A DNA stretch of 64,000 nucleotides. Source: DATCHW01 sp963806045. Lineage in GTDB: Bacteria; Bacteroidota; Ignavibacteria; Tepidaquicellales; Tepidaquicellaceae. Each line of letters opens with the position of its first letter. Positions within the stretch are counted from its first letter, which is position 1. The DNA lies in contig CAWDWP010000007.1 of the NCBI GenBank assembly GCA_963806045.1, positions 62,001-126,000 of the forward strand, written 5' to 3'. A model generated the notes under the pieces. That model did no database searches and was not told the DNA's origin. It was given only the letters and a program-made list of their open reading frames with translations. This document shows positions 38,530-48,063 of this stretch, piece after piece. The position numbers were made by a program, and so were the translations under genes.

Positions 38530-39685
38530 TTATTTATTTTCTGTTAATTCAAAAATTTTATTGTGAAGGTCAGGTCGAAATTCTCTTATTCCATTATTTT
38601 CCCTGATAGGATATACTCTGTTCGTTAAAAAAATTATTATTAAATTTCTGTCTTTATCACACCAGATGCTGGTTCCTGTATATCCTGTATGTCCAAAGCA
38701 ATTCTCCGATATCAATTCACCGCAGGGAGCTCTGTAGCTTGTTGGCAGAGGTTTGGTATCCCAACCCAGTGCCCTGGTGTTATTATATTCTGTAATATTA
38801 AATTTCGTCGTAAAATATTCAATTGTTGATTTTCCAAAAATATCAGGATCTTTAAAGGGTTTTACCATACTTTGCGCATCGATTGAGCGTTACTAGTGTC
38901 CGAGTATATCTGTATAAATCTTTAGCATTAGAAAAAAGCCCTGCATTTCCGGAAACACCTTCCATTAAATATGCTGCTTCGTCGTGAACTTCCCCCTGTA
39001 ACTGTTTTCTTCTCCAGTATTTATCTTTTTCAGTCGGTAAAATATTATCTAGATTTTCGGGAGGATTAAACATTGTAAATTTCATATCGCATGGACTGTA
39101 AATATATTCTTTGCAGAATTCGTCCAGCTGGTATACCTGATATTCTTTCAACTATTAGGCCCAGCAAAATAAAATTTAAATCACTGTAAATGAATTTCGA
39201 ACCTGTTTTATAATTCAAATTAATTTCAAAAATCGTTTTAAAAACTTCCTCTTTATTTTTACAGAGTCTTATAAAAAGGGATCCAGTCTTTTAATCCCGA
39301 ATTATGCAATAATAAATTCAAAATTGTTATGTTTTCTTTCCCGTTATTATTAAATTCAGGTAAATATTTGATTACTTTATCTTTAAGATTAATTTTACCC
39401 TGATTATAAAGATATCATTATTGCAGGAGTGGTTGCGACCACTTTTGTTAACGATGCAATATCAAAAATACTGTTTTCATCAACGGGTTTTGAATCATTA
39501 TCATATGTAAAAGAACCATAGGACTTGAAATATAATATTTCGCTTTTGGTGCCAATAACTAATTGCGCTCCCGGAAAATATCTGTTTTCAATTCCATTTC
39601 GAACTAATGAATCTACTCCTGAAAAATCGTAACTGTAAGAAATATTATAAAAACAAATTATTAAAAGAAAACACAATTTTCGCAT
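38530..39685 (-). CDS. Serine hydrolase of the beta-lactamase/class C family, at least four frameshifts
   Basis: An exported penicillin-binding-protein-like serine hydrolase, probably an esterase or peptidase. The N-terminal fragment has a signal peptide (MRKLCFLLIICFYNISYS) and the nucleophile motif SLTK. Reading the next frames gives LNLLLHNSGLKDW, FIYSDLNFILLGLIVE (Tyr-Ser-Asp, the second motif), then DMKFTMFNPP, EGVSGNAGLFSNAKDLYRY and GHTGYTGTSIWCD (His-Thr-Gly, the third motif). The frame changes near 39.40, 39.26, 39.14 and 38.86 kb. All motifs survive in the right order, so this looks like a sound gene in poor sequence; a true pseudogene cannot be excluded. Confidence 0.82.
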
Positions 39686-39741
39686 TAAAAAATATATTTA
39701 TTTTAAATTTATACTTCAATCTACAAATTATTAGCAATAAT

Positions 39742-39776
39742 AAAAAAAAGCCTCTTTCCTTTCGAAAAGAGGCTTT
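39742..39776 (-). terminator. Intrinsic terminator after the lipoprotein gene
   Basis: Perfect 11-base arms (39747-39757 and 39766-39776) with an 8-base loop. Read on the minus strand the hairpin is followed by a run of eight T. It lies 17 bases after the stop of the 39793-40464 lipoprotein gene. Confidence 0.88.
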
Positions 39777-39792
39777 ATTAGCAAAATTTCAT

Positions 39793-40464
39793 TTATTTTT
39801 TTCTTTTAAAACCATAAATCATTATCACACCCATAAAAACGATAATCGGGAGTTCTAATCCGAACAATCCGCATTTTTTACCGGATTTAATAGTCGCAGA
39901 CATTACGACATCTTCTTTAAGGTCGGTTAAATTTTTATCCCAGGAGACTTTTTTTCCATCGGCTTTACCGTTTGTTGTTATAATTTCGTCAGGGAAAGTG
40001 AATTCATATGTTAATTTGTAACTGTCCATTCCAAAACCTGAATTTGCAGTATCTTTTAACATAGTATATTTAAAATCCATTCCATCTTTTCCTTTTTCCC
40101 AGGATGCTTTTATTTTCGAAAAACCTTTTGCATCCGTTAATTTGTTAAGATCTTTAAATTTAACATCAACATAAACGTGTGTAGATTTTGTTGTGTCGGT
40201 ATCTTTTTTTTCTTCAATTTTAACATTACTTACTTCCGAATTTGCTGAAGTAAAATTGGTTTTGGCTTTATCGTCAGTAAACCCAAACCCTCCGAGTTCA
40301 CCTCCGGAAATATTGTTTGAGGAAGCCCAATAGTGAATTTTCATAGTTCCTGAACCATCTGCATTAAGAGTCGTTTTCTGATCATAGTTGACGCAACCGG
40401 AAAGAATTAAAGAAAAAATAAATGTTAAAAGAAAAAGCGGTAGAAATTTTTTCATTCTTTTCAT
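39793..40464 (-). CDS. Lipoprotein with a C-terminal membrane segment, function unknown
   Basis: A 223-residue protein with a lipoprotein signal (lipobox LSGC, Cys24). The body is beta-rich with DGSGTMKIHYW near the start and repeated Lys/Asp-rich strands. It ends in a hydrophobic helix followed by basic residues (LPIIVFMGVIMIYGFKRKK). A lipid at one end and a membrane helix with a basic tail at the other is unusual; the tail resembles the C-terminal anchors used by several sorting systems. A good ribosome site (GGAG, 5-6 bases before ATG 40464) and its own terminator mark a single-gene unit. I recognise no named family. Confidence 0.8.
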   Translation of the reverse strand: MKRMKKFLPLFLLTFIFSLILSGCVNYDQKTTLNADGSGTMKIHYWASSNNISGGELGGFGFTDDKAKTNFTSANSEVSNVKIEEKKDTDTTKSTHVYVDVKFKDLNKLTDAKGFSKIKASWEKGKDGMDFKYTMLKDTANSGFGMDSYKLTYEFTFPDEIITTNGKADGKKVSWDKNLTDLKEDVVMSATIKSGKKCGLFGLELPIIVFMGVIMIYGFKRKK

Positions 40465-40618
40465 TTGAACTCCATTTTTTAGTTTGTATAAATGTTAAGA
40501 AAAAGATTTTTTTAAACGAAATAAAATACTGTTATTACTGTGAATATATGAATTGAATTTAATTATTCAGCAATAATCACTAATTTAGTAATATTACTAA
40601 AAACAATATTAATCTGAA

Positions 40619-42559
40619 ATGTTTAAAAAAATATTACTTTTTTTCTGCTTATATACCCTGATTCATACCGGTTACTCTATATCTCAACCAATAATAAATG
40701 TTTCTACCGCGAATTTTAACTTTAATCAAAAAAGAACTAATTCGCTTTGTGGATATAAATTTGTTATTTCAAATTCCGGCAATTCAGCTTTAAATATTTC
40801 TTCGATGAATTTTTCATCAGTTATATTCAGAGTAGATACGACTTCAATGACATATCCTGTTGTAATTCAACCTTCTACTTCCATGTCAATAAGAGTATGG
40901 TTTCATCCGATAGCACCGGTGAATTACAATGATTCTTTAATAATTATCTCTAATGCTTCCAATACCCCGAATGCAAAAATATATTTTTCAGGTGCCGGAA
41001 TAAACGTAATATCTCCCTTGGGTTATATTTTCTGGCAGGGTTTGGTACCTGATAATCCTTTTACAAGCTATGATGATTATCAGCCGATAAGTATAAAGCA
41101 AATATCAGATGTGAATGGGGATGGGGTTAATGAAATTGTGGTAGCTTCAGGGAATTATCTTACTACCTGCTTTAACGGCAATGCTTGTGACTCTGCAGAT
41201 ATTTTATGGATATTTAATACAGGATATAATAACAATAATACAGGTTCTGTAACGTGGGAAGATGGAATGCAAATTCGGGATGATATTGATGGTGACGGAG
41301 TTCAGGATGTAGTAATCGGTTGTGCAGGTGGAAATGAAGAGGTATATACAATATCAGGTAGAACAGGAAATCAAATTTGGGTCTATGGTGATTCGGTTAC
41401 GTATAGTGACGGCGATATTGAAGAAGTCAGAATAGATAAGGATTATAATGGTGATGGAATAAAAGACGTTCTTGTTTCTGCAAGCGGTTCGGGTTCAGGT
41501 TCCGGCGGAAGACATTCCGTAATTTGTCTTGATGGCATTAATGGAAATGTTATTTTTTATACAATACTCCCTGCAGAATTTACCGGAGATGTTGTTGCTA
41601 CATCTTTTGGAGGAGCAGTTGGAACCGCATCAGGTAGTCAATATCCGGTGAAAGGTTTTAATAACGCCGGCTCTCTTACCTGGACTTATAATACGACAGG
41701 GAAAATCTGGACTATGAAGGAATTTCCAACAATAGGTATAGACACAGTTAATGAAATTATTGGAAATTATGGTTTCAGCGGCGGACTCTTTTGTATTGCG
41801 GAAAATGATGGGTCCGTGAATTGGGTAAAAACTCTTGGCTCGAGCAATAACGGAAGAATTCAAATACTTGATGATTTAGACTCAAACGGATATGTCGATT
41901 TCACATTATATGGTCCACAAACTGTTTACAGAATAGATTCCAAAACAGGGAATATATTATGGTCTAATCCGCTTGGAAGTTCATATTTAAGAGGAGTTGA
42001 TTTCTTAAGTGATATAAATGGAGATGGCAAAAGAGACATATTAATCTCAACCCAGCAACCCGGAAAAGTGCTTGTGCTGAATGGAACAAACGGGAATATA
42101 TTATTTACTTATCAATGGGGAACCTCGCTTACACAAAGAGGAGACAGATGTGCCGTTCTCCAATCGATAGATGGGAATTCAACGACTGAATTTATCGGAG
42201 GATGCAGAGATGGGCGTATTCTATGTTTTTCGGGTGGACAAAATATACCAACAGGAATAACACCTGTTTCAAACAATATTCCTGAAAAATTTGAACTTTT
42301 ACAGAATTATCCGAATCCGTTCAACCCTGAAACTAAAATAAAATTTGTTATAGCACAGAATTTAAGTGCCGGTGGTATTACAACACTTAAAATTTATGAT
42401 GTCCTTGGGAAAGAAATAAAAACACTTGTGGAAGGAAATTTACTACCCGGTAATTATGAAGTGACTTTCAATGGAATAGATTTACCAAGCGGTGTTTATT
42501 TTTATCAACTTCAATCGAACAATTTTCTTGATAGTAAAAGAATGATTTTACTCAAATAG
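40619..42559 (+). CDS. Secreted FG-GAP repeat protein with T9SS sorting signal
   Basis: A 646-residue cell-surface or secreted protein. After the signal peptide (about 1-22) comes an ASPM/SPD-2/hydin-like (DUF1573-type) beta domain (about 25-125; NVSTANFNFNQKRTNSLCGY). A beta-propeller region follows, with repeats carrying Ca-binding-like DxNGDGxxD motifs (DVNGDGVNEI, DIDGDGVQDV, DYNGDGIKDV, DINGDGKRDI). The C-terminal 87 residues are a T9SS type A sorting domain starting at about 560 (LLQNYPNPFNPETKI) and ending SKRMILLK. It has a larger paralogue just downstream. The substrate or partner is unknown. Confidence 0.88.
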   Translation: MFKKILLFFCLYTLIHTGYSISQPIINVSTANFNFNQKRTNSLCGYKFVISNSGNSALNISSMNFSSVIFRVDTTSMTYPVVIQPSTSMSIRVWFHPIAPVNYNDSLIIISNASNTPNAKIYFSGAGINVISPLGYIFWQGLVPDNPFTSYDDYQPISIKQISDVNGDGVNEIVVASGNYLTTCFNGNACDSADILWIFNTGYNNNNTGSVTWEDGMQIRDDIDGDGVQDVVIGCAGGNEEVYTISGRTGNQIWVYGDSVTYSDGDIEEVRIDKDYNGDGIKDVLVSASGSGSGSGGRHSVICLDGINGNVIFYTILPAEFTGDVVATSFGGAVGTASGSQYPVKGFNNAGSLTWTYNTTGKIWTMKEFPTIGIDTVNEIIGNYGFSGGLFCIAENDGSVNWVKTLGSSNNGRIQILDDLDSNGYVDFTLYGPQTVYRIDSKTGNILWSNPLGSSYLRGVDFLSDINGDGKRDILISTQQPGKVLVLNGTNGNILFTYQWGTSLTQRGDRCAVLQSIDGNSTTEFIGGCRDGRILCFSGGQNIPTGITPVSNNIPEKFELLQNYPNPFNPETKIKFVIAQNLSAGGITTLKIYDVLGKEIKTLVEGNLLPGNYEVTFNGIDLPSGVYFYQLQSNNFLDSKRMILLK

Positions 42560-42615
42560 AATTATCAAAATTCTCATTAATAGATTTCTTTAATTAATTA
42601 GCTAATAAAAATTAG

Positions 42616-45600
42616 ATGAAAAAATTTCTTACAACCATTCTGTTTATATTTGTATTACTAAATAGTTCATCCAATGCACAAACATTGGTTGCATCATATC
42701 CGCTTCCTTACTATAACCCTTATAATTTCTTGTGGGGCATAACAGGTATTAATGATTATCTGTGGTGCGGTTCTGATTATACTTCTACACCCGGTTTATA
42801 TAAAATATCTAAAACAGGAGTAATAGTAGACAGTATGTCGACTCCATTTGATTTTAACCACGGTCTTGCCTGGGATGGCAACGGCTTTTGGATTGCTCAG
42901 GATTATAGTTCTTCCGGAGCTAAATTATATAAAATAAATATGAGCGGGCAAAAAGTTGACAGTATCATGCTTGGCTCTTATGCACAGGGTGTTGGAGGCT
43001 TGGCACTTGATGGTAATAATCTCTGGTTTTCCGTTTACTATCCGGACAATTCCTCTTATCCATTTGCTTATGCATACAAAGTTAATCTATCGACGAAGCA
43101 ATTGGTTGATACAATTCCATTAAGAGGAAAGCAAGTTTATGGGATAGCCGTTAAGGGGGATACAATATTATATGTTAATACTAAATTTCAGGGAGAACTG
43201 GAAAGAATTTATGCATATCGGAAAGCCGTAGGTGACACTTTATTCTCATTTGCTGCACCTGACCCTGATAATGACTGCGACCCGAGGGGATTATTCTGGG
43301 ATAATCAGAATTTGTGGCTGCTGGCTTATAGAGTTGGAAATAATATAAATCAATACAGAACTATTTATAAATATGCTCTTACAGGTTCCGGTAGCCCTGT
43401 CATAACCACATCTACAAATTTAATTGATTTTGGAAATATTCTTATTAATGGAACAGGAACTCAGAGCCTTACAATAAATAATCTAGGTACTGCAAAACTC
43501 ATTATTAGCGGTAAAAACATAACTAATCCTCGTTTCGGAATTTCTCCAAATAATGTTCCGGATACAATTCTTCCGGGGCAGTTTAAAAATTATAATGTAA
43601 CGTTTAGTCCGCTTGCATATGGGTATGATTCAACTCAACTTCAGATTCAAAGCAATGATTTCGCAAATCCGAATGTAATAGTAAGACTAAAAGGAAAAGG
43701 TGTTTACACAGGTGCCTTTATAAATCTATCTGCTTTAAGCTATGATTATGGACAAAGGCGTGCAAATTCACTTTGCGGATATATTTTTACTGTAATGAAT
43801 CAGGGGAATACACCTTTGCAAATTAATTCGATGAATTTCAATACTTCGAATTATCGTATTGATACACTTGGATTGACTTTTCCTGTTTCCATAGACACTC
43901 AGAAAACGAAACAATTCCGTGTGTGGTTTCATCCCACGTCACCTAGTAGTTTCGCTGATACTTTAAAAATAAATTCAAACGCTGTCAATCTGCCTTTAAC
44001 TAAAATATCATTAACGGGTTCAGGTATTTCTCAGACATATGACTTAGGTTCAATACTATGGCAGGGAATTGTTCCTGATAATCCAAATATATCTTATAAT
44101 GATTATCAACCGGTTAGCATTAAACAAATTGCTGATGTGAATGGAGACGGTTTTAACGATATGTTAGTAGCAAGTGATAACTATCTCGTTACCTGCTTTA
44201 ATGGAAATTCTTCAGTAACCTCAGATGTTCTGTGGACATTCAACTCATTAATGTCAAATTATAGTTCGGGTTCCGTAACTAATGAAGAAGCAATGCAAAT
44301 TAGAAATGACATTGACGGTGATGGAATTCCTGATATAGTTATCGGCTGCGGAGGCGGCAATCAAATGGTTTTTACGATTTCAGGACGAACAGGTCAAGTG
44401 ATATGGGCTCATGGAGATACGATTAATCACAATGACGGTGACGTGACAGGAGTTCGTGCGGATAAAGATTATAATGGCGATGGAGTGAAAGATGCAATTG
44501 TATCAGTAAGCGGAACAGGGGGCAATCCTCCCGGTGTCAGGTCTGTATTCTGTCTGAATGGTTTAAATGGGGACGTAATATTTCAGATTCCGGAAACTCA
44601 AGTCCAATTCCTTACTGACGTGGCAAATAACCAGCTTGGAGGAGCTGTAGGGCTTAGTAATAATGGCGGACCGTATTTTGTTCAGGGTTTCAATAATTCC
44701 GGTTCGAACACATGGTCTTATACTTCTACTGACTATGTCTGGAATCTGAAAGAAATCAAAAGTATAAATTCGGATACAATTAGAGAGTTTGCGGGTTTCG
44801 CAGGATTCAACGGAAAAATATTTACACTAAATGGTGTCACAGGTGCAGAGATATGGTCAAGGAATCTTGGTTCAAGCATTAATGGTACGATAAAAGTATT
44901 ACAGGATTCATTACATAATAATCTTTTAAATAAACTTTATACATTCGGTCCCAAAACATTGCAAATAGTTGATCCTGTTACATCTAATGTTGATTGGACA
45001 TTACCATTGGATAATTCTTACATTTTAGGAGTTTGTCAGTTAAATTACTATCATTTATACGAGCCATTGATTATAGCAACCACTCTGAACAATCACGTTT
45101 ATGTTTGCAAAACAAGGAGCAGCAGTGGTATCATATTCACTTATTCATTTGGTAGCGGTGGTTCAGAAAATGCTGCTGAAAAAGTATCTGCTTTGAAATC
45201 TATTCGTGTTCAAAATCAAGTTTATAACGGCATAGCAGATGAATTTGTTGCGGGATGCCGTGATGGAAGAATTGTTTGTTTCTCAGGAGGATATTTCCTT
45301 ACTCCAAACGTAAACCATCTGGGAAATAATATTCCTGATAAATATAATCTTGAACAAAATTATCCAAACCCGTTCAATCCTGTAACAAAAATTAAGTTTG
45401 CAATCCCGAAATCTATTGATGTAAAAATTACAATTTACGACATCAGTGGAAGAGAAGTAAAAAAGGAATTGCTTACAAATCTAAGTGCAGGGACTTATGA
45501 ATATACTTTCGATGCAGGAAATTTTGCTTCGGGTACATATTTTTATAGAATGCAATCAGGAAATTTCCAGATGACGAAAAAAATGATAGTTTTAAAGTAA
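42616..45600 (+). CDS. Large paralogue: propeller, hydin-like and FG-GAP domains with T9SS signal
   Basis: A 994-residue secreted protein. After the signal peptide (about 1-21) an extra N-terminal region of about 235 residues has repeated WD/YVTN-like blades (LWGITGINDYLWCGSD, LAWDGNGFWIAQD, LALDGNNLWFSVY, LFWDNQNLWLLAY). Then come two hydin-like beta domains (about 260-355 and 365-465), an FG-GAP propeller (DVNGDGFNDM, DIDGDGIPDI, DYNGDGVKDA) and a T9SS type A signal from about 911 (NLEQNYPNPFNPVTKI). From the second hydin-like domain on it parallels the upstream gene domain by domain, so the pair looks like a tandem duplication with an added N-terminal half. The gap between the two is 56 bases. 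Confidence 0.88.
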   Translation: MKKFLTTILFIFVLLNSSSNAQTLVASYPLPYYNPYNFLWGITGINDYLWCGSDYTSTPGLYKISKTGVIVDSMSTPFDFNHGLAWDGNGFWIAQDYSSSGAKLYKINMSGQKVDSIMLGSYAQGVGGLALDGNNLWFSVYYPDNSSYPFAYAYKVNLSTKQLVDTIPLRGKQVYGIAVKGDTILYVNTKFQGELERIYAYRKAVGDTLFSFAAPDPDNDCDPRGLFWDNQNLWLLAYRVGNNINQYRTIYKYALTGSGSPVITTSTNLIDFGNILINGTGTQSLTINNLGTAKLIISGKNITNPRFGISPNNVPDTILPGQFKNYNVTFSPLAYGYDSTQLQIQSNDFANPNVIVRLKGKGVYTGAFINLSALSYDYGQRRANSLCGYIFTVMNQGNTPLQINSMNFNTSNYRIDTLGLTFPVSIDTQKTKQFRVWFHPTSPSSFADTLKINSNAVNLPLTKISLTGSGISQTYDLGSILWQGIVPDNPNISYNDYQPVSIKQIADVNGDGFNDMLVASDNYLVTCFNGNSSVTSDVLWTFNSLMSNYSSGSVTNEEAMQIRNDIDGDGIPDIVIGCGGGNQMVFTISGRTGQVIWAHGDTINHNDGDVTGVRADKDYNGDGVKDAIVSVSGTGGNPPGVRSVFCLNGLNGDVIFQIPETQVQFLTDVANNQLGGAVGLSNNGGPYFVQGFNNSGSNTWSYTSTDYVWNLKEIKSINSDTIREFAGFAGFNGKIFTLNGVTGAEIWSRNLGSSINGTIKVLQDSLHNNLLNKLYTFGPKTLQIVDPVTSNVDWTLPLDNSYILGVCQLNYYHLYEPLIIATTLNNHVYVCKTRSSSGIIFTYSFGSGGSENAAEKVSALKSIRVQNQVYNGIADEFVAGCRDGRIVCFSGGYFLTPNVNHLGNNIPDKYNLEQNYPNPFNPVTKIKFAIPKSIDVKITIYDISGREVKKELLTNLSAGTYEYTFDAGNFASGTYFYRMQSGNFQMTKKMIVLK

Positions 45601-45611
45601 TTATTTAATTC

Positions 45612-45644
45612 ACTCATCCGATGACTCAAAGCCATCGGATGAGT
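45612..45644. terminator. Bidirectional hairpin between convergent genes
   Basis: A perfect 12-base inverted repeat (45612-45623 and 45633-45644, 9-base loop) between the ends of the large T9SS gene and the minus-strand membrane protein gene. No T tract follows on either strand. Confidence 0.6.
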
Positions 45645-45654
45645 ATTTCAATAC

Positions 45655-46221
45655 TTAGATTTCAAAATTATTCTTTTTTCCAATTTCTTCTACTTTTTTC
45701 AATGATTCTTTCAAACCTGAACCGGTCGAATCTCTATAAAGCTTTACTGCATTTATTTTCCTGTTTGCCTTAAGTTCATTGATGATTTTCAGTTCAAGAT
45801 CACCTGATATAGGTGCAGTTTGTTGATGGAAAAAATTCTGTGGATTCTGTTGTTGAGAAGATTGAAATAATGTTTTTTTATACTGATTTTGATAATCTTC
45901 AAAAGAATTCTTTCCTTTTTTGTTTTTAATATACTTGATTAAAAAGCCGAGTATATAAAGCATCGCAAATGCAATAACTGTGTTTATAATTAACGCAGTA
46001 TAATATGTTTTCGTTGTTATATCTTCTTCTGCTCCGGAACCATCGCGGCAGATATAGCAATATTCGTGAGATTTAATCTGAACAGAAAAATCACCTCCGC
46101 AAACAATAGGTGCGGCAATCTTTACCATTCCGGGAAACCTGTTCATAGAAAAGTACACTATAATCGCAATAATAACAAAAAGAATTACCCGCGGAATTAT
46201 TTTTGATTTAGAAGCATCCAT
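45655..46221 (-). CDS. Membrane protein with an L7/L12 C-terminal-like tail
   Basis: A 188-residue protein with two membrane helices (about 10-27 and 73-95). Between them lies a small loop with Cys residues (CGGDFS, EYCYICRDG). After a Gln/Asn-rich linker (about 115-140) the last 45 residues (LKIINELKANRKINAVKLYR, then STGSGLKESLKKVEEI) resemble the C-terminal domain of ribosomal protein L7/L12, where the same Lys-Ile-Val-Lys-x-Arg and Gly-Leu-Lys-Glu pattern occurs. The placement at the cytoplasmic end is an inference. It starts one base after the TPR gene stop, so the two form an operon. The function is unknown. Confidence 0.75.
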   Translation of the reverse strand: MDASKSKIIPRVILFVIIAIIVYFSMNRFPGMVKIAAPIVCGGDFSVQIKSHEYCYICRDGSGAEEDITTKTYYTALIINTVIAFAMLYILGFLIKYIKNKKGKNSFEDYQNQYKKTLFQSSQQQNPQNFFHQQTAPISGDLELKIINELKANRKINAVKLYRDSTGSGLKESLKKVEEIGKKNNFEI

Positions 46222-46222
46222 T

Positions 46223-46946
46223 CTAATTATCGTTTTGTTTGCAGAGGTCTCTCATCAGTTCACCTGCTTTCTCAAATCCTAAATCAAATGCAGTTTTAAA
46301 ATCTGCACATGCTTCATCAGCCTTCGTTGTCATATAATATGTCATTCCTCTGCCAAAAAATGCTTCCTTTAAAGTGGAGTCAATTTTTATCGAAGATGTG
46401 AAATCTTCGATGCCTTTTTGGTATTCTTTCAGTAATGAATGAACTATGCCCCTGTTCAGGAAATATTTTGCATTTCTTGAATTTAAATTTATCGCTGAAT
46501 CCATATCATCAAGTGCAAGCTGGTAAAGCTCCTTATTTTTATAAACTACTCCTCTGTCATTATATGCATCCGGGTAATCTTTCTTTACGTTTATTGCTTT
46601 TGAATAATAAAACAATGCCTGGTCTAAATCTTTCATTTGATTAAAAGCATGATGCCTTATAAAAATAAAAAGTCCCGTCATTTGGATTGATGGAAATCGC
46701 TTTATCAATGTCTTTTATTGCTTCATCAAAATTATCATTTTCAATCTTGCATCTTCCTCTCATCAGATAAGCCTCTGCAAAATCTTTATTAACCTCAATA
46801 GCATTTGTGAAATTTTTTACAGCCAGGTCGATATCATCATTATAAAAATTCTGAATTCCCTGGTTATAATATTCCTGCGCTGTTTGAGGATATAAATTAA
46901 GAAATGAAAAAAATAAGAAGAAAATCAATAAGTAAATCACTCTCAT
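46223..46946 (-). CDS. Exported TPR-repeat protein, one frameshift
   Basis: A protein of about 240 residues with a signal peptide (MRVIYLLIFFLFFSFLNLYP) and roughly six tetratricopeptide repeats. Visible repeat units include AQEYYNQGIQNFYNDDIDLA, AEAYLMRGRCKIENDNFDEA, PDAYNDRGVVYKNKELYQLA, AKYFLNRGIVHSLLKEYQKG and KEAFFGRGMTYYMTTKADEA. The frame changes near 46.65 kb within TTTTAA (one extra T); repeats continue on both sides in register. The chosen start is ATG 46946, giving a clean signal peptide; an upstream in-frame start adds 13 residues. It is co-transcribed with the downstream membrane protein, and TPR proteins often scaffold complexes. Confidence 0.85.
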
Positions 46947-47125
46947 AACCGTTTTATTAAAATTATCAATTGGAGATTTAAACAAAGTTTATTATTCTCT
47001 TCGCAAAAGTTATCCAAATCTTACGCTATTTTCAATATAAATTATTTAGTTAAGAAATTTTTAAAAATCTTAACCAAATATTATTTACCTTTAATATTCA
47101 GATTCCTGAAATTAATTTGAGATAC

Positions 47126-48046
47126 ATGAAAAAAGTATTAGCTATAGTGGGACCAACAGCTTCCGGCAAGACTGAAATTGCTTTGTCTGTTGCTGCTAAA
47201 TTAAATGGCGAGATAATATCTTCTGATTCGAGGCAGATTTATAAATATGTCCCAATTGCAACAGCAGTTCCCGCTGAACATGAATTATCTTTGATTAAGC
47301 ATTATTTCATCGAGGAACTGGAATTAGACGAAGAATTTAACGCCGGGGAATATGGTAAAGCAGGCAGGGAAATTATTTCCGATATCTTTTTAAAGGGTAA
47401 AATACCCATAGTGGTTGGGGGCAGCGGATTATATCTTAAATCTCTGATTGAAGGATTCTTTGAAGGGAAAACTGAAGATAAAGAGGTAAGAGAAAAATTA
47501 GAGCAAAGGATGGCAGATGAAGGTAAAGAAGCTCTGTATTCTGAATTGATGAGAGTTGACTCTGAAAGTGCAGTAAAAATGGATGTTACAAAATTCAGGC
47601 GTGTAATAAGAGCCCTTGAAGTTTATTATGTTACAGGAAAGAAAATGTCAGATATTCAAAAAGAAAAAATAAATGTTGGATTTGATACAATTCAAATCGG
47701 TTTAAATTTACCGCGTGATTACCTTTATGAGAGGATAAATAAACGTGTTGATAAAATGATTGAAATTGGGTTAATAGATGAAATAAAATTGCTAAAGGAA
47801 AAAGGTTATCATTATAAAACGCAATATAGTCTAAATACTGTAGGTATAAAAGAAGTGTTCAAATATCTGGAAGGGGAGTATTCTTTTGATAAAATGTCTG
47901 AACAAATAAAGCAAAATTCAAGAAGATATGCAAAAAGGCAAATGACCTGGTTCAGGAAAGATAAAAATATTATTTGGGTAGATGTTTTACGAAATTCTTC
48001 CGTAGAATCTATTTCAGAGCAAATCATAACTTTATATAATAAATAA
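47126..48046 (+). CDS. miaA: tRNA dimethylallyltransferase
   Basis: MiaA adds a dimethylallyl group to A37 of tRNAs that read codons starting with U. The 306-residue protein has the P-loop GPTASGKTE, the DSRQIYK motif, VGGSGLYLKSL, and the C-terminal RQMTWFRKDKNIIW. The start is ATG 47126; a TTG nine bases earlier is possible. The TIGR02757-family gene begins 17 bases after the stop. Confidence 0.97.
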   Translation: MKKVLAIVGPTASGKTEIALSVAAKLNGEIISSDSRQIYKYVPIATAVPAEHELSLIKHYFIEELELDEEFNAGEYGKAGREIISDIFLKGKIPIVVGGSGLYLKSLIEGFFEGKTEDKEVREKLEQRMADEGKEALYSELMRVDSESAVKMDVTKFRRVIRALEVYYVTGKKMSDIQKEKINVGFDTIQIGLNLPRDYLYERINKRVDKMIEIGLIDEIKLLKEKGYHYKTQYSLNTVGIKEVFKYLEGEYSFDKMSEQIKQNSRRYAKRQMTWFRKDKNIIWVDVLRNSSVESISEQIITLYNK

Positions 48047-48063
48047 ATTAATTTTTGTCTAAA

